Shown here in pieces: positions 55,044 to 64,000 of a stretch of 64,000 nucleotides of DNA; the first letter of the stretch is position 1; the number at the start of each line of letters is the position of its first letter. Origin of the DNA: Kaistia adipata DSM 17808 (GTDB taxonomy: Bacteria > Pseudomonadota > Alphaproteobacteria > Rhizobiales > Kaistiaceae); NCBI RefSeq assembly GCF_000423225.1, contig NZ_AUHO01000006.1, positions 806,001-870,000 of the forward strand, in the 5' to 3' direction. The notes under the pieces were generated by a model. That model searched no databases and had not been told where the DNA came from. It saw only the letters and a list, made by a program, of their open reading frames with translations. The position numbers were made by a program, and so were the translations under genes.

Positions 55044-56005
55044 CCCTTCGTCTTCTTCCGACCCTGGCGGTCTGGGCCGTTCTCGCCGTCCTGCCGATGC
55101 TGCTCGGCCCGTGGGAACTGGCCATGTTCGGCCAGCTGCTGATCTACGGCATCGCCGCGATGAGCCTGGCTTTCATCTGGGGCCAGGGCGGCCTCGTCAG
55201 CTTCGGCCAGGCGCTGTTCTTCGGTGCCGGCGCCTATGCGATGTCGCTGACCTCCAAAGGCATGCTGCCGGGCATCCCGGATTCGCCCTGGCTCGGCCTG
55301 CTGCTCGCGGTCGTCGCCGGCGCCGTGTTCGGCGGGCTCATCGGCGCGGCGCTGTTCTTCGGCAAGGGACTGCGCACCGCCTATTTCGGCATCATCACCA
55401 TCGCCGCCGCCGTCATCGCCGAACGCGTGACGACCAACTGGCGCTATATCGGCGGCTTCAACGGCCTTCTCGACGTGCCGCCGCTGCCGCTGCCCGGCGG
55501 CCTCGACAGCGCCGATCCTTTCGCCGGCTACCTGCTGGTGCTCGGCTTCGCGCTCCTCGCCTTCCTGTTCCTGCTCGCCGTGGAGCGGTCGCCCTACGGC
55601 ACCGTGCTGCGCGGGATCCGCTGCGACGAACGCCGCATCATGAGCCTCGGCTTCTTCGTCCCGCTCTGGAAAGTGCTGGCGCTCGCCATCTCGGGCGGCG
55701 TCGCCGGTCTCGCCGGCGGCCTGTTCGCGACCCAATTCAGCTTCGTCTCGCCGGCCGTGATCGGCCTGGCGCTCTCGACCGAGATCCTGATCTGGGCGGC
55801 GGTGGGCGGCAAGGCCGTGCTGCTGGCGGCCTTCGTCGGCGCCATCATCGTCAAGTACATGGAAAGCTACCTGTCGGAGACGATCGGCAATTACTGGCTG
55901 CTGGTGACGGGCATCGCCTTCATCGCCGTCGTCGTCCTGTTCCCGCAGGGCCTGCTCGGCCGCTTCTTCGCCCTGCCGCAGCCGCGTCGCCTGCGCCGCG
56001 ACTGA
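55040..56005 (+). CDS. ABC transporter permease, LivM-type
   Basis: A 321-residue membrane protein with LAFIWGQGGLVSFGQALFFG near residue 45 and GTVLRGIRCDERRIMSLGFF as the coupling loop. The start at 55040 overlaps the LivH stop by four bases (ATGA); the frame back to 54713 lies inside LivH. Last gene of the operon; a convergent phosphatase-like gene follows after 30 bases. Confidence 0.92.
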   Translation: MTLRLLPTLAVWAVLAVLPMLLGPWELAMFGQLLIYGIAAMSLAFIWGQGGLVSFGQALFFGAGAYAMSLTSKGMLPGIPDSPWLGLLLAVVAGAVFGGLIGAALFFGKGLRTAYFGIITIAAAVIAERVTTNWRYIGGFNGLLDVPPLPLPGGLDSADPFAGYLLVLGFALLAFLFLLAVERSPYGTVLRGIRCDERRIMSLGFFVPLWKVLALAISGGVAGLAGGLFATQFSFVSPAVIGLALSTEILIWAAVGGKAVLLAAFVGAIIVKYMESYLSETIGNYWLLVTGIAFIAVVVLFPQGLLGRFFALPQPRRLRRD

Positions 56006-56035
56006 AAACCACCCGATCCGGCACGCCTGCCGCGC

Positions 56036-56719
56036 CTAGATGGCGGTTCCAAGCGGCAGGATGCGCTCGAGCGCCGCGCGAATGGCCGGCGTGCCGGCGA
56101 GGACCGCATTGCCGCTGAGGATGCCGCCTCCGGCGGCGAAGTCGCTCACCCATCCCCCCGCCTCCTCGACCAGCAGCAGGCCGGCGAGCACATCCCAGCT
56201 GTGCAGGAAGAGCTCGCAATAGCCGTCGATCCGGCCGCAGGCGACATGGGCGAGCCCGATCGCGGCAGAGCCGTTCTGAACGAAGGCGAAATCGCTGTCG
56301 AGCAGCCGGCCGACCAATGCGACATAGTCGGCGACCGGGCGCTTCAACGAATAGCCGGCGTCGACGACCGCGTCGGTCGCGCCTCGGGTCGGCCGCACCC
56401 GGATCGGTTGCCCATTGCAGGTGGCGCCGAAACCGCGCCGGGCGGCGAACATCTCGTCGCGAACCGGATTGTAGACGACGCCGCTTTCGGTGCGCCCCTT
56501 GGCGTGGAAAGCGATCGAGATGGCGAAATGCGGGATCCGGCGCGCGAAGTTCGTCGTCCCGTCGATCGGATCGATCACCCAGAGACTGTCCGCGCCATCG
56601 CCGCCGGACTCTTCGGTCAGGATGCCGTCGTCCGGAAAGGCTTGTCGCAACCGCTCGACGAGGAAGCGGTCGATTTCGAGATCGGCCTGCGTGACCAGAT
56701 CGTGCGTGCCCTTCTCCAT
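56036..56719 (-). CDS. inositol-monophosphatase family protein, 5'-truncated
   Basis: The frame holds an intact catalytic core: Glu in ILTEESGGDG, the metal motif VIDPIDGTTNFARRIP and the second motif LHSWDVLAGLLLVEEAGG. The first ATG in frame is at 56719 (MEKGTHDLVTQADLEID), giving 227 residues. The usual N-terminal helix (AREAGAIARRYFDAG) is still encoded upstream in frame but has no start codon, because the DNA before it is a piece of another gene (relic at 56768). The full-length family is about 260-270 residues. It may still be translated from the internal ATG, or be a dead gene. Substrate would be inositol phosphate or a related sugar phosphate. Confidence 0.7.
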   Translation of the reverse strand: MEKGTHDLVTQADLEIDRFLVERLRQAFPDDGILTEESGGDGADSLWVIDPIDGTTNFARRIPHFAISIAFHAKGRTESGVVYNPVRDEMFAARRGFGATCNGQPIRVRPTRGATDAVVDAGYSLKRPVADYVALVGRLLDSDFAFVQNGSAAIGLAHVACGRIDGYCELFLHSWDVLAGLLLVEEAGGWVSDFAAGGGILSGNAVLAGTPAIRAALERILPLGTAI

Positions 56720-56767
56720 GGCGCGGATGCTGTCGCCGGCATCGAAGTAGCGCCGCGCGATCGCGCC

Positions 56768-56892
56768 AGCCTCGCGGGCGCCGGCTCGATCGCCCGGCGC
56801 AGCTCGAACAGGGAGCGCGCCTCTTCGGCGGTCGTCCGCGCGCCGAAGCGCCAGAGCAGCACGTCGGGGTCGGGGAAGTTCCACTCCTTCAC
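56768..56892 (-). pseudogene. relic of a GntR/FadR-type regulator (FCD domain)
   Basis: In a frame different from the phosphatase, the minus strand reads VKEWNFPDPDVLLWRFGA and then ARSLFELRRAIEPAPARLA, the start of the FCD ligand domain in FadR/DgoR-type regulators. Both the DNA-binding part before it and the rest of the FCD domain are missing. It runs straight into the phosphatase codons, so a deletion probably joined two genes. Confidence 0.65.
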
Positions 56893-56978
56893 CGCCGCGC
56901 GCGCGTGTCGGTGCGCGGACGCCCGCCCTCCCCGCCGGCGGCCAGCCGCTGGCGGGGCCCTGCGGCGCCACGACAAAG

Positions 56979-57012
56979 AAAAAGCCCCGGATCTTGCGAT
57001 CCGGGGCTTTTT
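56979..57012 (-). terminator. terminator of the second tRNA-fMet gene
   Basis: A 15-bp stem (AAAAAGCCCCGGATC and its complement, loop of four) ending in a T-run on the minus strand. Confidence 0.88.
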
Positions 57013-57018
57013 CCATGC

Positions 57019-57095
<77 letters not shown>

Positions 57096-57218
57096 TCAAG
57101 CGCGTCGCCTGTCGACGTCGCGCAGTGGTGATATAGACGGTACCCCTCGCGATGAGAAGCCCGGCTAAGCACTTTCCGCCCGTCGTCCACAGCCATCGGC
57201 CGGGACCGGACGCACGCC

Positions 57219-59000
<1,782 letters not shown>

Positions 59001-59449
59001 GGTGCTGGATCCGGATTAGGTCTGGCGTCAACTGGACGAACGAACAGGTCCCCGCACGGGCAAGGACATGATCTACGCGCGCGGAAGAGCGCATGGGGGT
59101 CCATCTTTGTCAAGGACGAGGCCGAATGGCGAGGCCTTGAAATGGCAAGATTGGTCCCTATCTAGGGTTCATCCCAGCCATTCCATACGGACGGCGCGCC
59201 GAAAGGCGCAGCGGTTCGAACGATCGGGTCAGGACGGATGTACTCCGGCCCGTTCGGATGGTGGGCGACTGACTAGTCGTCGCGCACCACTGGCGGGACC
59301 ATCGGATTGCCCAGGCCCGCAGTCGACACATGAGGCGCTATTCTCCTGGCGCCCGGCGTCGCCGGAGCCTGGGCTTCCTTTATTTTGCCGGGCCAGCGCC
59401 GCCGCACTCCCCCGCGACAAGCCGCGCCGCCTGCGCTATTAGAAGCTTC
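59001..59449. other. 449-base intergenic region between aspS and rnd
   Basis: Divergent promoter region for aspS and rnd. I see no supported gene, RNA or strong repeat in it. Confidence 0.5.
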
Positions 59450-60628
59450 ATGACCGATATCATTACGACAACTGAAGACCTCGCCGCCGCCTGCGATCGC
59501 CTCTCCCGGTTCGAATTCGTCACTGTCGACACCGAGTTCATGCGCGAAACCACCTATTGGCCGAAGCTCTGCATCATCCAGGTCGCGAGCACGGACGAAG
59601 CGGTGATCATCGACGCCGAGGTCCCCGGGCTCGATCTCGCTCCCTTCTTCGCGCTGATGGCGAACGAGAAGGTCGTGAAGGTCTTCCACGCAGCCCGCCA
59701 GGACATCGAGATCGTCTGGCATCTCGGTGGCATCATCCCCCATCCGATCTTCGATACCCAGGTCGCGGCCATGGTCTGCGGCTTCGGCGAATCGATCAGC
59801 TATGACCAGCTGGTGGGACGCATCACCGGCCACTCGATCGACAAGTCGTCGCGCTTCACCGACTGGAGCCGCCGGCCGCTGACGCCGCAGCAGGTCGACT
59901 ATGCGATCGCCGACGTCACGCATCTGCGTGACGTCTACAAGGCGCTGAAGCAGAAGCTCGACAAGGGCAATCGGCATGAGTGGGTCGCCGAGGAGATGAG
60001 CGTGCTCACCTCGGTCGATACCTACCAGATCGATCCGGCGAATGTCTGGAAGCGGCTCAAGATGCGGATCAAGAAGCCGCTGCAGCTCGCCGTCCTGATG
60101 GAAATCGCCGCCTGGCGCGAGCGCGAGGCGCAGGCCCGCGACGTGCCGCGCGGCCGCATCCTGAAGGATGACGCGATCTACGAGATCGCCGAACAGCATC
60201 CCACGACCGCCGAGGCGCTCGCCCGGCTGCGTACCATTCCGCGCGGTTTCGAGCGCTCGCGCACGGCCGAGGACATCCTCGCCGCCGTCAAGCGCGCGGT
60301 CGACCTGCCGAAGGACAAGCTGCCCAAGGTGCCGAAGGTGAAGCCCGCCTCCGATGGCAACGGCGCCGCCGTCGACCTGCTCAAGGTCCTGCTGAAGATG
60401 ACCAGCGAGGAGCATGGCGTCGCCGCCCGCGTGATCGCGACGGTCGACGACCTCGAGGCGATCGCAGGCGACAGCAATGCCGACGTCCCGCCGCTGCATG
60501 GCTGGCGGCGCGACCTGTTCGGCGAGCAGGCACTGAAGCTGAAGAGCGGCGACATCTCGCTGCGGCTCGACGGCCGGCGCGTCACGATCGTCGACAACGC
60601 ACCGAAGCCAGCCATCGAAGCGGCCTGA
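59450..60628 (+). CDS. rnd: ribonuclease D
   Basis: A 392-residue 3'-5' exonuclease. The DEDD residues are in FVTVDTEFMRETTYWP (Asp, Glu), VFHAARQDIEIVW (Asp) and DYAIADVTHLRDVY (Tyr, Asp). An HRDC domain covers about residues 210-290 (LMEIAAWREREAQARDVPRG). It trims tRNA 3' ends. The start at 59450 gives the normal MTDIITTTEDL N-terminus; the frame to 59330 adds 40 residues that do not match. A terminator lies 29 bases after the stop. Confidence 0.95.
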   Translation: MTDIITTTEDLAAACDRLSRFEFVTVDTEFMRETTYWPKLCIIQVASTDEAVIIDAEVPGLDLAPFFALMANEKVVKVFHAARQDIEIVWHLGGIIPHPIFDTQVAAMVCGFGESISYDQLVGRITGHSIDKSSRFTDWSRRPLTPQQVDYAIADVTHLRDVYKALKQKLDKGNRHEWVAEEMSVLTSVDTYQIDPANVWKRLKMRIKKPLQLAVLMEIAAWREREAQARDVPRGRILKDDAIYEIAEQHPTTAEALARLRTIPRGFERSRTAEDILAAVKRAVDLPKDKLPKVPKVKPASDGNGAAVDLLKVLLKMTSEEHGVAARVIATVDDLEAIAGDSNADVPPLHGWRRDLFGEQALKLKSGDISLRLDGRRVTIVDNAPKPAIEAA

Positions 60629-60656
60629 TCGGTTCGCGATCGGATTGGAAGTCGAG

Positions 60657-60684
60657 GCGCCGGCCTGAGGCCGGCGCTTTTTTT
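60657..60684 (+). terminator. terminator of rnd
   Basis: A perfect 9-bp stem (GCGCCGGCC and GGCCGGCGC, loop TGA) followed by seven Ts. Confidence 0.92.
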
Positions 60685-60689
60685 GTGCC

Positions 60690-62300
60690 TCAGTCGATGT
60701 CTTCGACGACGATCGCCGGCCTGAACCCGCCGAGCTTGGCGAGCTGCGCGACGCGCCGCTGCAGGCGGCTGCCGGCCAGCATGCCGCGATCCGGCGGCAG
60801 GACCAGCGTCAGCTGGTCGCCGCGCGCCTCGATCCGCGTGCGCGGAATGACCCCAGCCATGGATCCGGAGACGAGATAGGCGACCCGCAGCGCCGCCCCC
60901 AGAGCGCGGGAGCGCTCGATCAGACGGGTCGTCACCAACTCGCGAATGCGCGACGACAAATGCTCGTCGACCAGTCCCTCGTGGCGATAGTAGTTGGCGA
61001 GCGCGAGATAGGCGCGGCCGGGATGATCGATGCCGACGAAGGAGCCATGCGCAATCAGGTTGAGGCTCTGCTCGCCGCGATAGTCCGGATGCGCGCGCCA
61101 GCCGACATCGGCCAGCAGGCAGGCGGCCGTGCGCAGGCGGGCCTCTTCCGGCGTCTCGTCGATGCCGATCGCGGCCAGCGCCTGCCCGGTCCAGGGTCCG
61201 AGCTCGCGCACATGGCCCGGCGAGCGCGAGCGCAGCACCGCCAGTTCGTCGGCGGCGGCGATCAGCGGATCGAGCGCCTGGGTCTCGGGATCGAGCAGGT
61301 CGTAGAGCAAGCCCTCGCGCACGCCGAGCGCCGAGAGGATGATCACAGACGGCTTCATGGCGCGGATGACCTGCTCCAACACGATGGCGCCATAGGGGAG
61401 CAGGAGACGCCGGCTCTTCGACACCGCCTCGATCGAATCGAGCGATTCCGCGTCGCGCCGCGCCACCATGCGGCAGAAGTCGAGCGCTTCGTCCGCCGGT
61501 ATCGCATATTCATGCATGATGTGGAGCGGATAGCCCTTCTGGCGCATGTGCAGGCGCGCCAGGGACCGCCAGGTGCCGCCGATGGCGTAGAAGGGTTTGC
61601 CCTGCCCCTTGGCGAGAACCGCCGACCGGGAAAGCGCGTCGGCGGCGATCTTCTCGGCCTTCTTCAGCGTCTTGTCCGAGGTTTCCTCGAGACGCAGGCC
61701 GCCGAGCGGAAACGTTTCGCCGGTGCCGATCTCGCGGCCCCGGATATCGACGACCTCGAGGCTGCCGCCGCCCAGGTCGCCGGAAATGCCGTCCGGCTCA
61801 TGGATGCCCGAGATCACGCCCATGGCGGACAGGCGCGCCTCTTCCGGACCGCTCAGAAGCGAAACCTCGACGCCGGTGATCTCCTCGACCTCGGACAGGA
61901 AGTCGGCCCCGTTCGAGGCTTCACGCGCCGCGGCGGTAGCCAGCACGTGCACGGAGCGGACCTGCATCTGCTGGCAGAGCCCCATGAAGCGGCGGATCGC
62001 GGCGAGGGACGCCTCCACGGCCTGTTCGTTGAGCCGCCCGGTTCCGGCGATGCCGCGCCCGAGCCCGGCCAGCTCCTTCTCGTTGAACAGCGCCATCGGC
62101 GACCGGCTCAGGCGCTCATAGACCACGAGGCGCACCGAGTTGGAGCCGATGTCGATGATCGCGACGGGACCGACGCCGCTCAGCCGTCCCGGCGCATACT
62201 CATGCGTCTCTCCATCCTCCGCAAGGCATGCTTCGGCCTCAATGCTTGGCAGGTCGATTCCCGATCGATCGGGGCGAGCTGTTCTTGAGCGATTTTCCAC
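60690..62300 (-). CDS. ppx: exopolyphosphatase (Ppx/GppA family)
   Basis: A 536-residue enzyme of the actin-like ATPase superfamily. [20 protein letters not shown] near residue 47 and [18 protein letters not shown] near residue 172 are the phosphate loops; the C-terminal part is the helical HD-like domain. It cuts phosphate from the ends of polyphosphate or from pppGpp. The start is GTG at 62300, because the frame has no ATG before the conserved core; this makes a 62-base overlap with ppk. The 45-residue N-terminal leader is poorly conserved, so a different start is possible. Confidence 0.9.
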   Translation of the reverse strand: MENRSRTARPDRSGIDLPSIEAEACLAEDGETHEYAPGRLSGVGPVAIIDIGSNSVRLVVYERLSRSPMALFNEKELAGLGRGIAGTGRLNEQAVEASLAAIRRFMGLCQQMQVRSVHVLATAAAREASNGADFLSEVEEITGVEVSLLSGPEEARLSAMGVISGIHEPDGISGDLGGGSLEVVDIRGREIGTGETFPLGGLRLEETSDKTLKKAEKIAADALSRSAVLAKGQGKPFYAIGGTWRSLARLHMRQKGYPLHIMHEYAIPADEALDFCRMVARRDAESLDSIEAVSKSRRLLLPYGAIVLEQVIRAMKPSVIILSALGVREGLLYDLLDPETQALDPLIAAADELAVLRSRSPGHVRELGPWTGQALAAIGIDETPEEARLRTAACLLADVGWRAHPDYRGEQSLNLIAHGSFVGIDHPGRAYLALANYYRHEGLVDEHLSSRIRELVTTRLIERSRALGAALRVAYLVSGSMAGVIPRTRIEARGDQLTLVLPPDRGMLAGSRLQRRVAQLAKLGGFRPAIVVEDID

Positions 62301-64000
62301 GGCCAGAGAGACTCGGGTTTGTCATGAAATAGGACTGGGCGTTGAAGATCTCTTCGCCCTTCCGCGGCACGATCCTTTGCGACGATCCATCCGGCTGGAT
62401 CTCCCAGCTCTGCTGGTTGTCCTTCAGGTTGGCAACCATGATCTGATCGAGCACCTGCTCGTGCACGGTCGGATTCAGCATCGGGATCATCGCTTCCACG
62501 CGACGATCGAGGTTACGAGGCATCATGTCGGCTGACCCGATATAAACGATCGCTTCCGGCGAGGGCAACCCGTGGCCATTGCCGAAGCAGAGAATCCGGG
62601 CATGCTCCAGGAAGCGGCCGACGATCGACCGGGCGCGGATGCGGTCCGAAAGACCCGGCACGCCCGGCCGCAGGCAGCAGATGCCGCGGATCACCAGCTC
62701 GACATCGACGCCAGCACGGCTGGCGTCGTAGAGCGCGTCGATGATCTGTGGATCGACGAGCGAGTTCATCTTCATCCAGATCGCGCCCGGCTTGCCGGCC
62801 TTCACATGGTCGATCTCGGCGTAGATCAGGTCGAGGATGCGCTTGCGCAGGAAATGCGGCGAGGTCGACAGGCGCTCGATCTCGACCGGCTCCGTGTAGC
62901 CGGTGATGTAGTTGAAGATGCGGGCGACGTCGCGGGCGATCGCCGGATCGTCCGAGAAATAGGACAGGTCCGTGTAAACGCGCGCCGTGATCGGATGATA
63001 GTTGCCCGTCCCGATATGGACGTAGCTGACGAGCTGGCCATTCTCGCGGCGCACGACCAGCGACAGCTTGGCGTGGGTCTTCAGCTCGATGAAGCCGTAG
63101 ACCACCTGCACGCCGGCGCGCTCGAGATCGCGCGCCCACTTGATGTTCGCCTCCTCGTCGAAGCGCGCCTTCAGCTCGACCAGCGCGGTCACGGACTTGC
63201 CGGCCTCGGCGGCCTCGGTCAGCGCCTTGACGATCGGGCTGTCCTTCGAGGTACGGTAGAGGGTCTGTTTGATGGCGACGACATCCGGATCGAGCGCCGC
63301 CTGGCGCAGATACTGCACCACGACGTCGAACGACTCGTAGGGGTGATGGACGATGAGGTCCTTGGCCCGGATCGCGGCGAAGCAGTCGCCGCCATTCTCG
63401 CGGATCCGCTCCGGGAACCGTGCCTGGTAGGGCGGGAACTTCAGGTTCGGGCGATCGATGCCGACGAGCTGCGACAGGTCGTTCAGCGCCAGCATGCCGT
63501 CGACCAGGAATATCTCGTCCGGCAGCACGGCAAGCGCGCCGGCGACGAAGTTGCGCAGCGCGTCGGGCGTCGCCGACTCGATCTCCAGGCGGATCACCGA
63601 ACCGCGTCGCCGGCGCTTCAGCGCTGATTCGAAGAAGCGAACGAGATCCTCGGCCTCTTCCTCGACCTCGATGTCGGAGTCACGGATGATGCGGAAGGCG
63701 CCGACGCCCTCGATCGCGTAGCTCGGGAACAGGCGCTGCGTGAACAGCGACACCGCGTTCTCGAGGCTGATGTAGCGGTCGACGCCGGGCTCGGTGGACG
63801 GCAGCTTGATGAAGCGATCGAGTGTCATCGGCACGCGCAGCAGCGCCGTCATCCGGCTGCCCGTCGCCGGACGGACCAGTTGCATGACCAGCGAGAAGCC
63901 GAGATTGGGGATGAACGGGAACGGATGCGCGGGATCGATGGCGAGCGGCGTCAGGACCGGAAAGACCGAATCCATGAAATAGCCCTCGAGCCAGGACCGC
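62239..64000 (-). CDS. ppk: polyphosphate kinase, 5' end beyond window
   Basis: The C-terminal 586 residues of PPK1, reading on through the window edge. [20 protein letters not shown] lies near the edge; [34 protein letters not shown] with the phosphorylated-type His, and [17 protein letters not shown] with the second His follow. It makes polyphosphate from ATP. ppk then ppx is the usual order in this bacterial order. The C-terminal tail ([17 protein letters not shown]) overlaps the start of ppx. The ATG at 63975 is internal, not the real start. Confidence 0.95.
   Translation of the reverse strand, partial: RSWLEGYFMDSVFPVLTPLAIDPAHPFPFIPNLGFSLVMQLVRPATGSRMTALLRVPMTLDRFIKLPSTEPGVDRYISLENAVSLFTQRLFPSYAIEGVGAFRIIRDSDIEVEEEAEDLVRFFESALKRRRRGSVIRLEIESATPDALRNFVAGALAVLPDEIFLVDGMLALNDLSQLVGIDRPNLKFPPYQARFPERIRENGGDCFAAIRAKDLIVHHPYESFDVVVQYLRQAALDPDVVAIKQTLYRTSKDSPIVKALTEAAEAGKSVTALVELKARFDEEANIKWARDLERAGVQVVYGFIELKTHAKLSLVVRRENGQLVSYVHIGTGNYHPITARVYTDLSYFSDDPAIARDVARIFNYITGYTEPVEIERLSTSPHFLRKRILDLIYAEIDHVKAGKPGAIWMKMNSLVDPQIIDALYDASRAGVDVELVIRGICCLRPGVPGLSDRIRARSIVGRFLEHARILCFGNGHGLPSPEAIVYIGSADMMPRNLDRRVEAMIPMLNPTVHEQVLDQIMVANLKDNQQSWEIQPDGSSQRIVPRKGEEIFNAQSYFMTNPSLSGRGKSLKNSSPRSIGNRPAKH

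Overview
The window is about 64 kb of GC-rich chromosome from an alphaproteobacterium, most likely of the Hyphomicrobiales (Rhizobiales). The order ppk-ppx, then rnd and aspS at the right end, the cydDC/cydABX set, two Liv-type transporters and the overall codon use all fit. No transposase, integrase, phage gene or CRISPR array was seen. Genus and species cannot be fixed from the sequence alone.

Left part (1-17.7 kb): the end of a TRAP transporter operon with a NIPSNAP protein; a pentapeptide-repeat protein; two tandem tiny lipoproteins, the second only 53 aa; two paralogous exported proteins of unknown function; a divergent azoR/TetR pair with a clear palindromic operator; divergent cydDC and cydABX (cytochrome bd) around an FNR-like box; a CorA/ZntB-type metal transporter; and an oxidase plus aldehyde dehydrogenase pair resembling L-pipecolate/lysine catabolism.

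Central part (17.9-45.9 kb): the most interesting region, a catabolic island built around coenzyme F420. One operon (39.6-34.7 kb, minus strand) is npdG-cofE-cofD-cofC-fbiC, a nearly complete F420 synthesis set plus the F420:NADP oxidoreductase. Next to it, an operon carries a PLP lyase, both subunits of a CoA-transferase, a luciferase-like F420-type oxidoreductase and an M20 amidohydrolase. A proton-translocating transhydrogenase (pntAA-AB-B), a CoxL/M/S-type molybdenum hydroxylase whose small subunit is fused to a CoxG domain, a LivHMGF permease, a separately placed LivK-type binding protein, a second PLP ammonia-lyase, a GntR/UTRA regulator and an Lrp regulator complete it. Six intergenic regions or operon heads in this region share an 18-bp AT-rich dyad, consensus CTATCWTNCTANTNNTAG, which points to one regulon. 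The inferred logic is uptake of an amino-acid-like or N-heterocyclic compound, hydroxylation by the Mo enzyme, and reduction by F420H2 fed through NADH, transhydrogenase, NADPH and NpdG. The substrate is not known.

Right part (45.9-64 kb): a CsbD stress protein, an SDR dehydrogenase, a decayed LuxR regulator, an orphan alpha-oxoamine synthase, two identical initiator tRNA genes 7.4 kb apart, an exported ankyrin protein, a nucleoside deaminase, a second complete Liv/amide-type ABC operon, an inositol-monophosphatase-like gene whose 5' end is joined to a relic of a GntR FCD domain, then housekeeping genes aspS, rnd, ppx and ppk, the last cut by the window edge.
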